From Solimonas sp. (lineage in GTDB: Bacteria > Pseudomonadota > Gammaproteobacteria > Nevskiales > Nevskiaceae): a DNA stretch of 64,000 nucleotides. This document shows positions 30,798 to 38,700 of this stretch, piece by piece; position 1 is the first letter of the stretch, and each line of letters opens with the position of its first letter. A program made the translations under genes and the position numbers. The notes under the pieces were generated by a model. The model did no database searches. It saw nothing but the letters and a program-made list of their open reading frames with translations, and was not told the DNA's origin. The DNA lies in NCBI GenBank assembly GCA_030149365.1, contig JASBRP010000033.1, positions 35,892 through 99,891 on the forward strand, given 5' to 3'.

Positions 30798-31991
30798 TCA
30801 GCCTTTGACACACATCACCTGCTTGAGCGTGTGCACCACCTCCACCAGGTCCGTCTGGTTGGCCATGACCTCGTCGATGTCCTTGTACGCCGACGGAATC
30901 TCGTCGACCACGCCGGCGTCCTTGCGGCAGACCACGCCCTCGGTCTGCTGCACGAGGTCCGAGGCGGTGTACTTCTTCTGCGCCTGGGTACGGCTCATGC
31001 GGCGGCCGGCGCCGTGCGAGCAGGACTCGAAGCTCTCCGGGTTGCCCTTGCCGCGCACGATGAAGCTCTTGGCCCCCATGCTGCCGGGGATGATGCCCAG
31101 CTGGCCCTCGCCGGCGCGGATCGCGCCCTTGCGGGTCACCCAGACGTCGGCCTCGTAGTGATGCTCGCGCGAGACGTAGTTGTGGTGGCAGTTCACCGCC
31201 TCCGCCACGGTCTCGAACGGGCGCAGGTGGCGGCGCATGGCCGCCAGCACCAGGCCCAGCATGACCTCGCGGTTCATGCGGGCGTAGTCCTGCGCCCAGC
31301 CCACGGCCTCGACGTAGTCCTGGAAGTCCGGCGAACCCTCGTCGAGCCAGGCCAGGTCCAGGTCCGGCAGCTGGCGGTCCATGCGCAGCGCCTTCTCGCG
31401 GGCCCGCTCGATGAAGTAGGTGCCGATCCGGTTGCCGATACCGCGGCTACCCGAGTGCAGCATCACCCACACGCGGCCGGCCTCGTCCAGGCACAGCTCG
31501 ATGAAGTGGTTGCCGCCGCCCAGGCTGCCCAGCTGGCAGACCCAGCCGTTCGGGTCCTTGCGGGACTCGAGCTTGGGGTGCTTCTCCAGGATCGCCTGCA
31601 GCCCCGCCTCGAACGGCGCGGCGGCCTCGGCCGGCGCGCGGTCCGCGCGGTGCTGGTCACGGCCCACCGGCACGTCGCGGCTGATCTGGCGGAAGACGTT
31701 GTTGAGACGCTTCTCGTCCAGGTCCTCGGCGGTCAGCGTGGTGCGCACCGCGGCCATGCCGCAGCCGATGTCCACGCCCACGGCCGCCGGCACGATGGCC
31801 TGGCGCGTGGCGATCACCGAGCCCACGGTGGCGCCGATACCCAGGTGCACGTCGGGCATCGCGGCCACGTGGTGGTGCACGAAGGGCAGGCCGGCGATGT
31901 TGGCCAGCTGCTTGCGCGAGGCCTCGTCTACGTCCTCGGTCCAGATCTTCACCGGCACGCTGCCGGTGGTGATTTCCTGCTTGATGCTCAT
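30798..31991 (-). CDS. rtcB: RtcB-family RNA ligase
   Basis: 397 residues. RtcB joins 2',3'-cyclic-phosphate or 3'-phosphate RNA ends to 5'-OH ends using GTP and Mn2+. Signatures seen: PDVHLGIGATVGSV, VGVDIGCGMAAVRT (metal Cys), GGNHFIEL, HSGSRGIGN, 'HHNYVSREHHY' and the guanylylated His in SCSHGAGR. The ATG at 31991 (MSIKQEITTG) with AGGAAC upstream is chosen. An earlier Met adds an Arg-rich shadow. The slipin gene and a tRNA-like RNA lie upstream on the same strand. No rtcA or rtcR is present in the window. Confidence 0.95.
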   Translation of the reverse strand: MSIKQEITTGSVPVKIWTEDVDEASRKQLANIAGLPFVHHHVAAMPDVHLGIGATVGSVIATRQAIVPAAVGVDIGCGMAAVRTTLTAEDLDEKRLNNVFRQISRDVPVGRDQHRADRAPAEAAAPFEAGLQAILEKHPKLESRKDPNGWVCQLGSLGGGNHFIELCLDEAGRVWVMLHSGSRGIGNRIGTYFIERAREKALRMDRQLPDLDLAWLDEGSPDFQDYVEAVGWAQDYARMNREVMLGLVLAAMRRHLRPFETVAEAVNCHHNYVSREHHYEADVWVTRKGAIRAGEGQLGIIPGSMGAKSFIVRGKGNPESFESCSHGAGRRMSRTQAQKKYTASDLVQQTEGVVCRKDAGVVDEIPSAYKDIDEVMANQTDLVEVVHTLKQVMCVKG

Positions 31992-32035
31992 GTTGTTCCT
32001 GCGGCGCTGTGTAGAGCGTCGCATCCTCCTCGTTA

Positions 32036-32073
32036 CAAGAAAAGAGGGTCGCCCGCCCTTGCGGGCGACCCTC
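32036..32073 (-). terminator. Strong terminator between slipin gene and rtcB
   Basis: Minus strand: perfect 13-bp stem (32044-32056 with 32061-32073), 4-nt loop, then TTTTCTTTT-type tail (complement of 32036-32043). It should reduce rtcB expression relative to the slipin gene if the two share a promoter, or rtcB has its own promoter in the 45 bp that follow. Confidence 0.85.
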
Positions 32074-32097
32074 GACAGTTACCACTCCTGGCCCGCC

Positions 32098-33234
32098 TCA
32101 CGGCGCGGCCGGGCGCAGCGTCACCAGCTGCTTGAGCACGCCGTCCAGGCCGCCGAAGACCATCAGCTTGTCGATCTTCTCGGTCACCTTCTCCAGCGCT
32201 TCCAGCTCCTTGAGGCGCAGCAGCGTCGGGCTCTCCTCGATCAGGCGCGCCGTGTTCAGCAGCGAGCGCGTCGCGTTCGCCTCCTCGCGGCGGCGGATCA
32301 CGTTGGCCTGGGCTGCCTTTTCGGCCTGCACCACGCTGTTGAGGATCTCCTTCATCTCGCCCGGCAGGATCAGGTCCTTGACGCCGACACCCAGCAACTC
32401 GACGCCCAGCGCCAGCACGCGGCCGGCCACATAGGCAAAGATTTCGCCGTCCATCGCCGCCTTGTCCGCCAGCAACTCGTCCAGCGTTTTCAGGCCCACC
32501 GAACGACGCAGGCCGAACTGCAGCTCGCGGTACAGGTAGTCGATGACCTTGGCGACCTTGGTGCGTGCCGCTACCGGGTCGCTGACGCGGATCGTCGCCG
32601 ACAGGTTCACGCGCAGGCTGACCTTGTCGCGGGTCAACAGCTCCTGGCCGCTGACTTCCAGCGACTGCAGGCGCAGCTCGATCAGCTCGACGCTCACGTT
32701 CTTCTGGAAGTTCCAGAAGGCATAGGCGCCCGGCTGCAGCACGCGCAGCAGCTTGCCATCCACGAACAGCAATCCGGCGGACTCCTGCGGCACGGTGGTG
32801 CTCACCGCGTAGCGGTCCAGCACGCCGACCTGGCGCAGGCGCTTGGCCACCGCGGGCTCCAGCTCCAGGCCTTCATCCAGCGGCAGCCGCTGCACGCCGA
32901 TCGACACCGGGCCCTTCCAGTACAGCTTGCGGCTGCCCGGTGCCAGCACGTCCTCCAGCTTGCCGTTCTTCGACAGCAGGCCGACCTCGTCCGTGCCGAT
33001 GTCGGCCAGCACGAAGTCGCGCTCCAGTGCAGCGCCGAGACGCTCCACCAGCATGTCGCCATCCTTGCCGTCGTATTCCGGACGCGTGACATCGGCCACG
33101 CGCAGGTCCACGGACGAGCTCCACAGCCAGGTCACGCCCGGCGCCAGCACGCGCTCGAAGCGGCGGTCGCGGTACAGCAGGCCGCGCTCACCGTCGCCGA
33201 TCACGACGCGCTTCATTCCAAACAAATTCATCAT
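32098..33234 (-). CDS. Slipin-type SPFH/Band-7 protein of the RtcB locus
   Basis: 378 residues. Slipin start MMNLFGMKRVVIGDGERGLLYRDRRFERVLAPG, then SPFH core (LEVSGQELLTRDKVSLRVNLSATIRVSDP..., VKDLILPGEMKEILNSVVQAEKAAQANVIRRREEANATRSLLNTARLIEESPTLLRLKELE in parts) with a C-terminal coiled coil. A long insertion (residues about 40-165) separates the two. SPFH proteins oligomerise as scaffolds, and this type is linked to RtcB RNA-repair operons. ATG 33234 has GGAG upstream. An in-frame ATG at 33360 with GGGAG would add 42 residues. Confidence 0.85.
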   Translation of the reverse strand: MMNLFGMKRVVIGDGERGLLYRDRRFERVLAPGVTWLWSSSVDLRVADVTRPEYDGKDGDMLVERLGAALERDFVLADIGTDEVGLLSKNGKLEDVLAPGSRKLYWKGPVSIGVQRLPLDEGLELEPAVAKRLRQVGVLDRYAVSTTVPQESAGLLFVDGKLLRVLQPGAYAFWNFQKNVSVELIELRLQSLEVSGQELLTRDKVSLRVNLSATIRVSDPVAARTKVAKVIDYLYRELQFGLRRSVGLKTLDELLADKAAMDGEIFAYVAGRVLALGVELLGVGVKDLILPGEMKEILNSVVQAEKAAQANVIRRREEANATRSLLNTARLIEESPTLLRLKELEALEKVTEKIDKLMVFGGLDGVLKQLVTLRPAAP

Positions 33235-34016
33235 GGCGGCTCTCCTCTTTCCCGCCTCGTTTGTGCCGGCTGCACTCTTCTCCACGCTCGCCGACCTGGC
33301 GCGGATCGCATCTGCGGCGGCGTTGACCGCCGCGAAACCTCTGGTCGTGTCCTGGCCCATGGCCGAACTCCCTTGAATACTTGCGGTGATATCCACCGCC
33401 CCGGGGAGCCGCGCATCCCTTGATGCGACGGCTCCCCACGCGCCTCCCGCGGCCGCGGAAGCCCTGCCTGCCCCTGCAGGCGGAATAGAAGGGGACGCTC
33501 CTGACGGCGTCTCAGGGGAGGCCCCGCGACCCTGGAATTCGGCGACGCGTGTCCAGCGGGCAGGGACATCCGGTGCACGGGATGCCGCCTCCAGCCATTC
33601 ACGCGCCGTCGTCATCCCGGACGGCGGCACCCCGGCCATCGCGCCGCTGCGTGAAGTGCCGCCCATCAGGGCAAGCCCTGATGAAGCAGCGCCGCACACA
33701 CGGGGCGTCCCCGGTGCAGGTCGTTGCGGACCGGATCGAAGTACGGGATTCGAACCCGCTACCGGATGATTGGGATCATCTGCTCTAACCGATTGAGCTA
33801 ACTTCAAGACGGAAGCTGAAAACTTCCTGGTGGGGGAGCGATGCGAGCACTCCGCGGCATACGCCTCGGCAGGGCCGGGCGCACCGGGCTGGACTCGTGA
33901 ACCTGCTCCGCTGCGAACAAGCGCCGCACCTCGTTCCCCTATTGGCGCCTCTGCGAAAAGCGCCAATCCTGCTGGCGGTCCTCCACCGCCGAATCCTCGT
34001 GTCTGCTGCGAACGCA
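33235..34016 (-). other. Long structured leader/intergenic region of the slipin-RtcB locus
   Basis: About 780 bp without a convincing gene. Read on the minus strand from 34016 downwards it holds three TTCGCAG repeats (complements of 34006-34012, 33951-33957, 33911-33917), a hairpin with an ATTGGCGC stem (33941-33967), GGAAG/CTTCC (33811-33827), the tRNA-like RNA (33736-33807), CATCAGGG/CCCTGATG (33664-33683) and a 15-bp hairpin with one bulged A (33403-33437). The TTCGCAG repeats could be activator sites. I found no convincing sigma-54 -24/-12 element. Confidence 0.5.
33736..33807 (-). ncRNA. tRNA-like RNA of the slipin-RtcB locus
   Basis: A 72-nt cloverleaf can be drawn. The acceptor TTGAAGT pairs with ACTTCGA (7 bp, one G-U), followed by TA (positions 8-9). 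The D arm GCTC-AATCGGTTA-GAGC has a GG-containing loop. The anticodon-like stem GATGA/TCATC has only a 6-nt loop (TCCCAA). A 5-nt variable region follows, and the T arm GCGGG-TTCGAAT-CCCGT is canonical. There is no encoded CCA, and the 6-nt loop argues against a decoding tRNA. SPFH/Band-7-RtcB systems are reported to have a cognate tRNA-like RNA (Burroughs and Aravind, RNA repair survey, recalled from memory), which this location fits. Confidence 0.8.
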
Positions 34017-34053
34017 AAAGAAAACCCCCGGAAAGCTTGGGCTCCCGGGGGTT
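34017..34053 (-). terminator. Rho-independent terminator upstream of the RtcB locus
   Basis: Minus strand: AACCCCCGG (34053-34045) pairs with CCGGGGGTT (34031-34023) across a 13-nt loop, followed by TTTTCTTT. It probably ends transcription from rsgA or from an RNA in the 300 bp downstream of rsgA, insulating the RtcB locus. Confidence 0.75.
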
Positions 34054-34063
34054 CGCGTTCCGC

Positions 34064-34088
34064 GGGAGATCGGGGTGACCGATCTCCC
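34064..34088. other. Perfect 10-bp hairpin in the region after rsgA
   Basis: GGGAGATCGG (34064-34073) and CCGATCTCCC (34079-34088) with a 5-nt loop. The surrounding 34054-34349 (about 300 bp, between the terminator and the rsgA stop) holds no gene that I can support. It includes an AT-rich direct repeat ATTTCCTG at about 34314-34333. Confidence 0.5.
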
Positions 34089-34349
34089 TGGCAAGGATGG
34101 ATCAGTCGATGAAATGCAGGCCGTCGTTCGTGCCGCACCGCTGTTCGAGCAAGTACGCAGGCGCGACGCCGCCACGGCTGGCGTGCCGTTTTGCGCTCCT
34201 GTCTGCGATGCTGAACCCGTGGGTCATGGAATCTCGGTCTTCACAAAAATCGCATCACCACGATGCGAGGGGCGCGGACTTTACGCCTCGCTCATTGCGG
34301 TTGCAAGAAAATTATTTCCTGAAATATTTCCTGCTTCGATGAACCTTCG

Positions 34350-35378
34350 CTATCGATCCCGGTCGCGGTAGAAGCGCTTCAGCTCGCGATGCAAGGCCTT
34401 GTCCGCCTGCTTCGCCGCGCGCTTCTGTAGCGCCGTCTGCTGCGCATGCGCGAGCTCGCGTTCCAGCTTGTGATAGTTCTGCAGCCGCGCTTCATCGACG
34501 CTGCCACGCACTGCGCAATCCGGTTCGTCGCCGTGCCCGCAATCGCGATAGCGGCAGTGTTCCGCCAGACGCACCACATCCTGGAAGGCTCCGTCTCCCA
34601 GCGTCTCGTCACCGGAGAGGCGCAGTTCGCGAAGGCCGGGCGTATCGATGACGCAGGCGCCATCCGGCAGGCACAGCAACCGCCGCGCCGTAGTGGTGTG
34701 CCGGCCGCGATCGCCCTCCGCGCTGACCGCACCGGTTGCCTGCGCGGCGGTGCCGAGCAGCGTGTTGCAGAGGGTGGATTTGCCGACACCGGAGGAGCCG
34801 AGCAACACCAGCGTCTGGCCTTCGCTGCACCAGGGGCGCAATACCTCGCGCAGCACCGGGTCTCGCGCGTCGCCGTGCAGCACCGCCGTGGTATCGCCGC
34901 AGAGGCGCCGCACTTGCGCGATGCGTGCCTCGGCTTCGTCGCAGAGATCGGCCTTGGTCAGCACCACCACCGGAACGGTCTCGGAGGCGCGCGCCAGCAG
35001 CAGGAAGCGTTCCAGGCGATTGGGTTTGTAGTTGCCGTCCAGGCCCATGACCAGCAGCGCGGTATCGATATTGGCTACCAGCGGCTGCGACTCGCCCCCG
35101 GCGCGCCCGCGACGCAGCAGGTTGAGACGTGGCAGCAGCGAGACGATGCGGCGTTCGCCGCCGTCCTCTTGCCACAGCACCCAGTCGCCCGCCAGCGGAT
35201 CCTCGCCGGGGCTGAAGAGGGCATCGAACGCATGGCTGCCATCGTGCAGCTCGCAGCGGTCGCGATGGCGTGCGATCACGCGCGCGGGCAGGTGCTGGCC
35301 GTCCTCAGGCAGCAGCGGGATGTAGCGGAAGGGAAAGCCGATGCGGCGCAGCGCGTCGTGTAGCGGATGGGATGACAT
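34350..35378 (-). CDS. rsgA: Ribosome small subunit-dependent GTPase A
   Basis: 342 residues. RsgA is a circularly permuted GTPase that checks 30S subunit maturation. An N-terminal OB domain is followed by permuted G motifs: G4 LTKADL, then G1 GSSGVGKST, G2 region 'RGRHTTTARRL', G3 IDTPGLREL. The C-terminal zinc knuckle CRYRDCGHGDEPDC carries the metal Cys/His. All motifs are intact and length is typical. Divergent from the phosphofructokinase gene with a 210-bp intergenic region. Confidence 0.96.
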   Translation of the reverse strand: MSSHPLHDALRRIGFPFRYIPLLPEDGQHLPARVIARHRDRCELHDGSHAFDALFSPGEDPLAGDWVLWQEDGGERRIVSLLPRLNLLRRGRAGGESQPLVANIDTALLVMGLDGNYKPNRLERFLLLARASETVPVVVLTKADLCDEAEARIAQVRRLCGDTTAVLHGDARDPVLREVLRPWCSEGQTLVLLGSSGVGKSTLCNTLLGTAAQATGAVSAEGDRGRHTTTARRLLCLPDGACVIDTPGLRELRLSGDETLGDGAFQDVVRLAEHCRYRDCGHGDEPDCAVRGSVDEARLQNYHKLERELAHAQQTALQKRAAKQADKALHRELKRFYRDRDR

Positions 35379-35588
35379 GGAATCCTGACCTGTTCGAGGC
35401 TGCGCCGGGCAGCCGCAAGGGAGCCGGCATGCGTGATGCCGGCGGGGCGTGCATTCCGCCGCGAGGGCGGAGCAGGTCAGGCAAGGTCGTTCATATTCCG
35501 CTGGGGATTATAGGCGCCCGGGTAAGCCAGCGGCGAACCATGTGGCGGCTGCGCTACTCTCAATCCCAGGCCCCTGAAGAAGATCCGC

Positions 35589-36677
35589 ATGAAGGACATC
35601 AAGACCCTAGGCGTACTGACCAGCGGCGGCGACTGCGCCGGCCTCAACGCCGTGATCCGTGCCGTGACCTACCACGCCACCCAGATCTGTGGCTGGCGTG
35701 TGCTGGGCATCCTCGACGGTTCGTTGGGCCTGATGGAGAAACCGCCGCGCTACCGCGAGCTGCGCGCGGAGTCCTTCGACGAGGGCCTGCTGCGCGAGGG
35801 CGGCACCTTCCTGGGCACCACCAACAAGGGCGACCCTTTCCGCTTCCCGCAGCCCGATGGCAGCTTCCGCGACCGGTCCGAGGACTTTGCCGCGGGCGCC
35901 CGTGAACTGGGCCTGGATGCGCTGGTGGTGATCGGCGGGGACGGCTCCATGCGCATCCTGAGCCGGCTTTGCGACCAGGCCGGCATCGGCATGGTGGGTG
36001 TGCCCAAGACCATCGACAACGACGTGCACGGCACCGAGTACGCCGTGGGCTTTGCCTCGGCGATCAACGTGGTCACCGACGCGCTGGACCGCCTGCAGCC
36101 GACCGCCGCCAGCCACCACCGCGTGATGATCCTGGAGACCATGGGCCGCGACACCGGCCACATCGCGCTCAACGGCGGCATCGCCGGCGGCGCCGATGTG
36201 ATCCTGGTGCCGGAGCTGCCGTACACGCTCGACGGGCTGGTGGCGCACCTGCGCCGCGTGCTGTCGCAGGGGCGTTCGCATGCGCTGCTGGTGGTGGCGG
36301 AGGGCGTGAAGACCGGGGAGGGCAAGCCGGTCTCGGTGAACCTGCCGGGCGAGCAGTTCCGCTACGGCGGCGTGGGCTACTACCTGGAGCGCGAGATCGG
36401 CCGCCGCCTCGGTACGGAGACGCGCGTCACCGTCCTGGGCCACCTGCAGCGCGGCGGCACGCCGTCGCCGCGTGATCGCCTGCTGGCTTCGGCGTTCGGC
36501 GTACACGCGGTGAGGCTGGTGGCGGATCGCCGCTTCGGCCGCATGGTGGCCTGGCAGGACCGTGGCGTGGTGGACGTGCCGCTGTCTGACGTCACCGTGG
36601 GTTCGCGCCTGCTGCAGCCTGACGATCCGCTGATCGCCACCGCGCGCGGGGTGGGCATCTATGTGGGCGATGTGTGA
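35589..36677 (+). CDS. pfkA: 6-phosphofructokinase
   Basis: 362 residues. It phosphorylates fructose 6-phosphate in glycolysis. Substrate and nucleotide motifs: TSGGDCAGLNAVIR, GGDGS (the Gly form typical of ATP users), PKTIDNDV (the Lys form common in PPi users), MGRDTGHIAL, PELPYTLDGL, GHLQRGGTPSPRDR. The Gly/Lys combination is that of the mixed long-type clade, so ATP use is likely but not certain. Start ATG 35589 gives the family start MKDIKTLGVLTSGG. A pure A/T hairpin follows the stop. Confidence 0.92.
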   Translation: MKDIKTLGVLTSGGDCAGLNAVIRAVTYHATQICGWRVLGILDGSLGLMEKPPRYRELRAESFDEGLLREGGTFLGTTNKGDPFRFPQPDGSFRDRSEDFAAGARELGLDALVVIGGDGSMRILSRLCDQAGIGMVGVPKTIDNDVHGTEYAVGFASAINVVTDALDRLQPTAASHHRVMILETMGRDTGHIALNGGIAGGADVILVPELPYTLDGLVAHLRRVLSQGRSHALLVVAEGVKTGEGKPVSVNLPGEQFRYGGVGYYLEREIGRRLGTETRVTVLGHLQRGGTPSPRDRLLASAFGVHAVRLVADRRFGRMVAWQDRGVVDVPLSDVTVGSRLLQPDDPLIATARGVGIYVGDV

Positions 36678-36719
36678 TTTATTATTTAATTTAACTTTAA
36701 ATATTTAATAAATAATAAA
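36678..36719. other. AT-only inverted repeat after the phosphofructokinase gene
   Basis: TTTATTATTTA (36678-36688) and TAAATAATAAA (36709-36719) are perfectly complementary. Of 42 bases only one is G/C, in DNA that is otherwise strongly GC-rich. It might act as an insulator, a nucleoid-protein site or an upstream promoter element for the MAPEG gene at 36773. Confidence 0.6.
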
Positions 36720-36772
36720 GATGCGCCGGATGCGTTAGCCTAGGCCCTTCAAACAAGAAATCGGGGGAGATC

Positions 36773-37171
36773 ATGCTGACCATCACACCGCTCTACGCCG
36801 GCGCCCTGGCGATCCTGTTCCTGGCCCTGAGCTTCCGCGTCGTGCAGCAGCGCGGACACGGCGTGAGCCTGGGCGACGGCGGTGACCAGGAACTGCTGCG
36901 CCGCATCCGCGGCCACGGCAACTTCACCGAATACGTGCCGCTGATCCTGCTGATGCTGGCCATGCTGGAAACCGGCGGCGTCACGCCGCCCTGGCTGCTG
37001 CATCTGCTCGGCGCCACGTTGCTGGTGGCGCGCCTGCTGCACGGCATCGCGCTGTCCTACACCTCGCAGTGGAAGTTCGGCCGCTTCTGGGGCACCGCGC
37101 TGACCTTCCTGCTGCTGCTGGTCACGGGCCTGCTCTGCCTGTGGCGCGGCATCGTCATCCTGCTCGTATGA
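36773..37171 (+). CDS. MAPEG family membrane protein
   Basis: 132 residues with four membrane segments. The MAPEG signature is clear: TPLYAGALAILFLALSFRVV, RRIRGHGNFTEYVPLILLMLAMLE and 'RLLHGIALSY'. MAPEG proteins are membrane glutathione-transferase-like or eicosanoid/glutathione enzymes. Bacterial roles are mostly undefined. Stop overlaps the start of the methyltransferase gene (ATGA), so the pair is co-translated. Confidence 0.9.
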   Translation: MLTITPLYAGALAILFLALSFRVVQQRGHGVSLGDGGDQELLRRIRGHGNFTEYVPLILLMLAMLETGGVTPPWLLHLLGATLLVARLLHGIALSYTSQWKFGRFWGTALTFLLLLVTGLLCLWRGIVILLV

Positions 37172-37761
37172 GCAAACCCTACTCCGCCTCCAGCGAGCGC
37201 AACCGCGAGCCGATCCTCGCGGTGCTGCGGGAGCACTTCGCCGACCGGCAGCGCGTGCTGGAGATCGGCAGCGGCACCGGCCAGCACGCGGTGCACTTCG
37301 CCGCGGCCTTGCCGCAACTGGTCTGGCAGAGTGCCGATCGCGAGGAGAACCTCGACGGTATCCGCCTGTGGCTGGAGGATGCGGCGCTGCCCAACACGCC
37401 GCCACCGCTGGTGCTGGACGTCACCCAGGCCGACTGGCCGGCTCCGGCCTACGACGCCGTGTTCAGCGCCAACACCCTGCACATCATGGGCTGGGACCAG
37501 GTGCGCGAGATGTTCCGCCGCTTGCCGGAGGTCATGGCTCCCGGCGCGAAGCTGGCGGTCTACGGGCCCTTCAACTACGGCGGGCAGTTCACCAGCCAGA
37601 GCAATGCCGAGTTCGACATGGCGCTGAAGCAGGGCGATCCAAAGCGGGGAATCCGCGACGCGGAGGCGGTGGATGAGCTGGCGTCCGCCGTGGGCCTGAA
37701 GCTGTTGCAGGACCACGCCATGCCGGCGAACAACCGATGCAGGGTCTGGCAGCTCAGTTGA
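37168..37761 (+). CDS. DUF938 family SAM-dependent methyltransferase
   Basis: 197 residues. The family start KPYSASSERNREPILAVLREHF, SAM-binding motif I VLEIGSGTGQHAVHFA, motif II region 'VFSANTLHIMGWDQV' and 'YGPFNYGGQFTSQSNAEFD' are all DUF938 hallmarks. Substrate not known. Start ATG overlaps the MAPEG stop. The 3' end overlaps the convergent hypothetical gene by 8 nt. Confidence 0.9.
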   Translation: MSKPYSASSERNREPILAVLREHFADRQRVLEIGSGTGQHAVHFAAALPQLVWQSADREENLDGIRLWLEDAALPNTPPPLVLDVTQADWPAPAYDAVFSANTLHIMGWDQVREMFRRLPEVMAPGAKLAVYGPFNYGGQFTSQSNAEFDMALKQGDPKRGIRDAEAVDELASAVGLKLLQDHAMPANNRCRVWQLS

Positions 37762-38263
37762 GCTTGCGCTCGGGAGCAGGCTTTTCCACCTGCGCCGCCG
37801 CCGGTGGCGCGATGCCCCAGCCGGCCTGTTTCACGCCCTCGGCCAGCAGCCCGGCGAGCGCGTGCATGATCTTGTCGGGCAGGCGGACTTCCAGGCCCGG
37901 TCCTTCCTGCGGGGAGAGCAGCAGCAGGTAGTGCTCGGTGCCATCGCGCCGCATCTGCACCTTGTTGACCAGCAGCGGCGCCATGGCCGGCGCCAGCGCC
38001 TCCGCCTCGAAGCGCTGGCGGAAATCGGCGTCTTGCAGTGCGTTCTGGTGCTGGAACTCCAGCACCGCCTTCTGCGCCTCCGGGCCGCTCTGCTGGCGCA
38101 CCGTCTCGTTGTGCCCCAGCACCTCGAACAGCGCCGGCCACCACAGGGCCGTGAAGCGGCGTGTCAGCCACAGCCGGTATTCCTGGCGGTCACGCGTGCT
38201 GATGCGCAGCAGCAGCCGGTCTTCGGCCAGGTCGTACTGGATGTTGATCTGGTGGAGCTGCAT
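37754..38263 (-). CDS. Conserved hypothetical protein
   Basis: 169 residues, soluble, without signal or membrane segment. It starts MQLHQINIQYDLAEDRLLLRIST and contains EYRLWLTRRFTALWWPALFEVL and a C-terminal half with DKIMHALAGLLAEGVKQAGW. I do not recognise a named domain, although the regular alpha/beta composition and codon use support a real gene. It ends inside the DUF938 gene by 8 nt (convergent) and follows the toxin gene by 2 nt on the same strand. Confidence 0.6.
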   Translation of the reverse strand: MQLHQINIQYDLAEDRLLLRISTRDRQEYRLWLTRRFTALWWPALFEVLGHNETVRQQSGPEAQKAVLEFQHQNALQDADFRQRFEAEALAPAMAPLLVNKVQMRRDGTEHYLLLLSPQEGPGLEVRLPDKIMHALAGLLAEGVKQAGWGIAPPAAAQVEKPAPERKLN

Positions 38264-38265
38264 GC

Positions 38266-38700
38266 TCAGGTCGTGGCCTTGTAGCGGGGCGCCGGTTCCT
38301 GCACCTGTTCCGGGCCTTCACGCCGGCTGCTGCGGCGTAGCCAGGCGGCATATTCCTCCAGCGGCATCCGTCCCTCGGCCAGGCTCAGGATCGACAGGTA
38401 TTTCTCCTCGGCCGAAGCGATCAGCTCCACGCCGTTGAGCGCCAGGAACACGCGGCAGACGACATAAGCGGTGCGATTGTTGCCATCCACGAAGGGATGG
38501 TTGCGCGCCAGGCCGTAGGCCAGCGTCGCCGCAAGATCCGCGAGATCGGGCGGGGGATCGCCGTAGTGATGCAACTGTTGCGGCCGGGCGAGCGCGGAGG
38601 CCAGCAGGTTCTCGTCGCGCACACCGGGCACACCGCCATGCTCGGCAAGCTGGCGATCGTGGATCGCCAAGGCCAGTGCGCGCTCGATCCAGACGATCAT
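38266..38700 (-). CDS. Doc-type (death-on-curing) Fic toxin
   Basis: 144 residues with the Fic core HPFVDGNNRTA (family HxFx[D/E]GNxR) and the Doc-type N-terminus (IERALALAIHDRQLAEHGG, RDENLLASALARPQ). Doc proteins phosphorylate EF-Tu, other Fic proteins AMPylate. The ATG overlaps the antitoxin stop by 1 nt (TGATG), the typical order antitoxin then toxin. A C-terminal tail (SSRREGPEQVQEPAPRYKATT) is longer than in the P1 protein. Confidence 0.88.
   Translation of the reverse strand: MIVWIERALALAIHDRQLAEHGGVPGVRDENLLASALARPQQLHHYGDPPPDLADLAATLAYGLARNHPFVDGNNRTAYVVCRVFLALNGVELIASAEEKYLSILSLAEGRMPLEEYAAWLRRSSRREGPEQVQEPAPRYKATT

Noticed and set aside
33736..33807. Ordinary decoding tRNA
   Set aside because: The anticodon loop has six bases and no CCA is encoded, so no amino-acid assignment can be defended. 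Called tRNA-like RNA instead.
34005..34030. Sigma-54 promoter for the RtcB locus (GG-N10-GC spacing on the minus strand)
   Set aside because: The spacing fits but the -24 half is a G run within a terminator stem and does not resemble TGGCAC. No other convincing site was found in the leader.
34176..34196. Plus-strand sigma-54-like TGGCGTG...TTTTGC
   Set aside because: Spacing is one base too long, and no plus-strand gene lies downstream.
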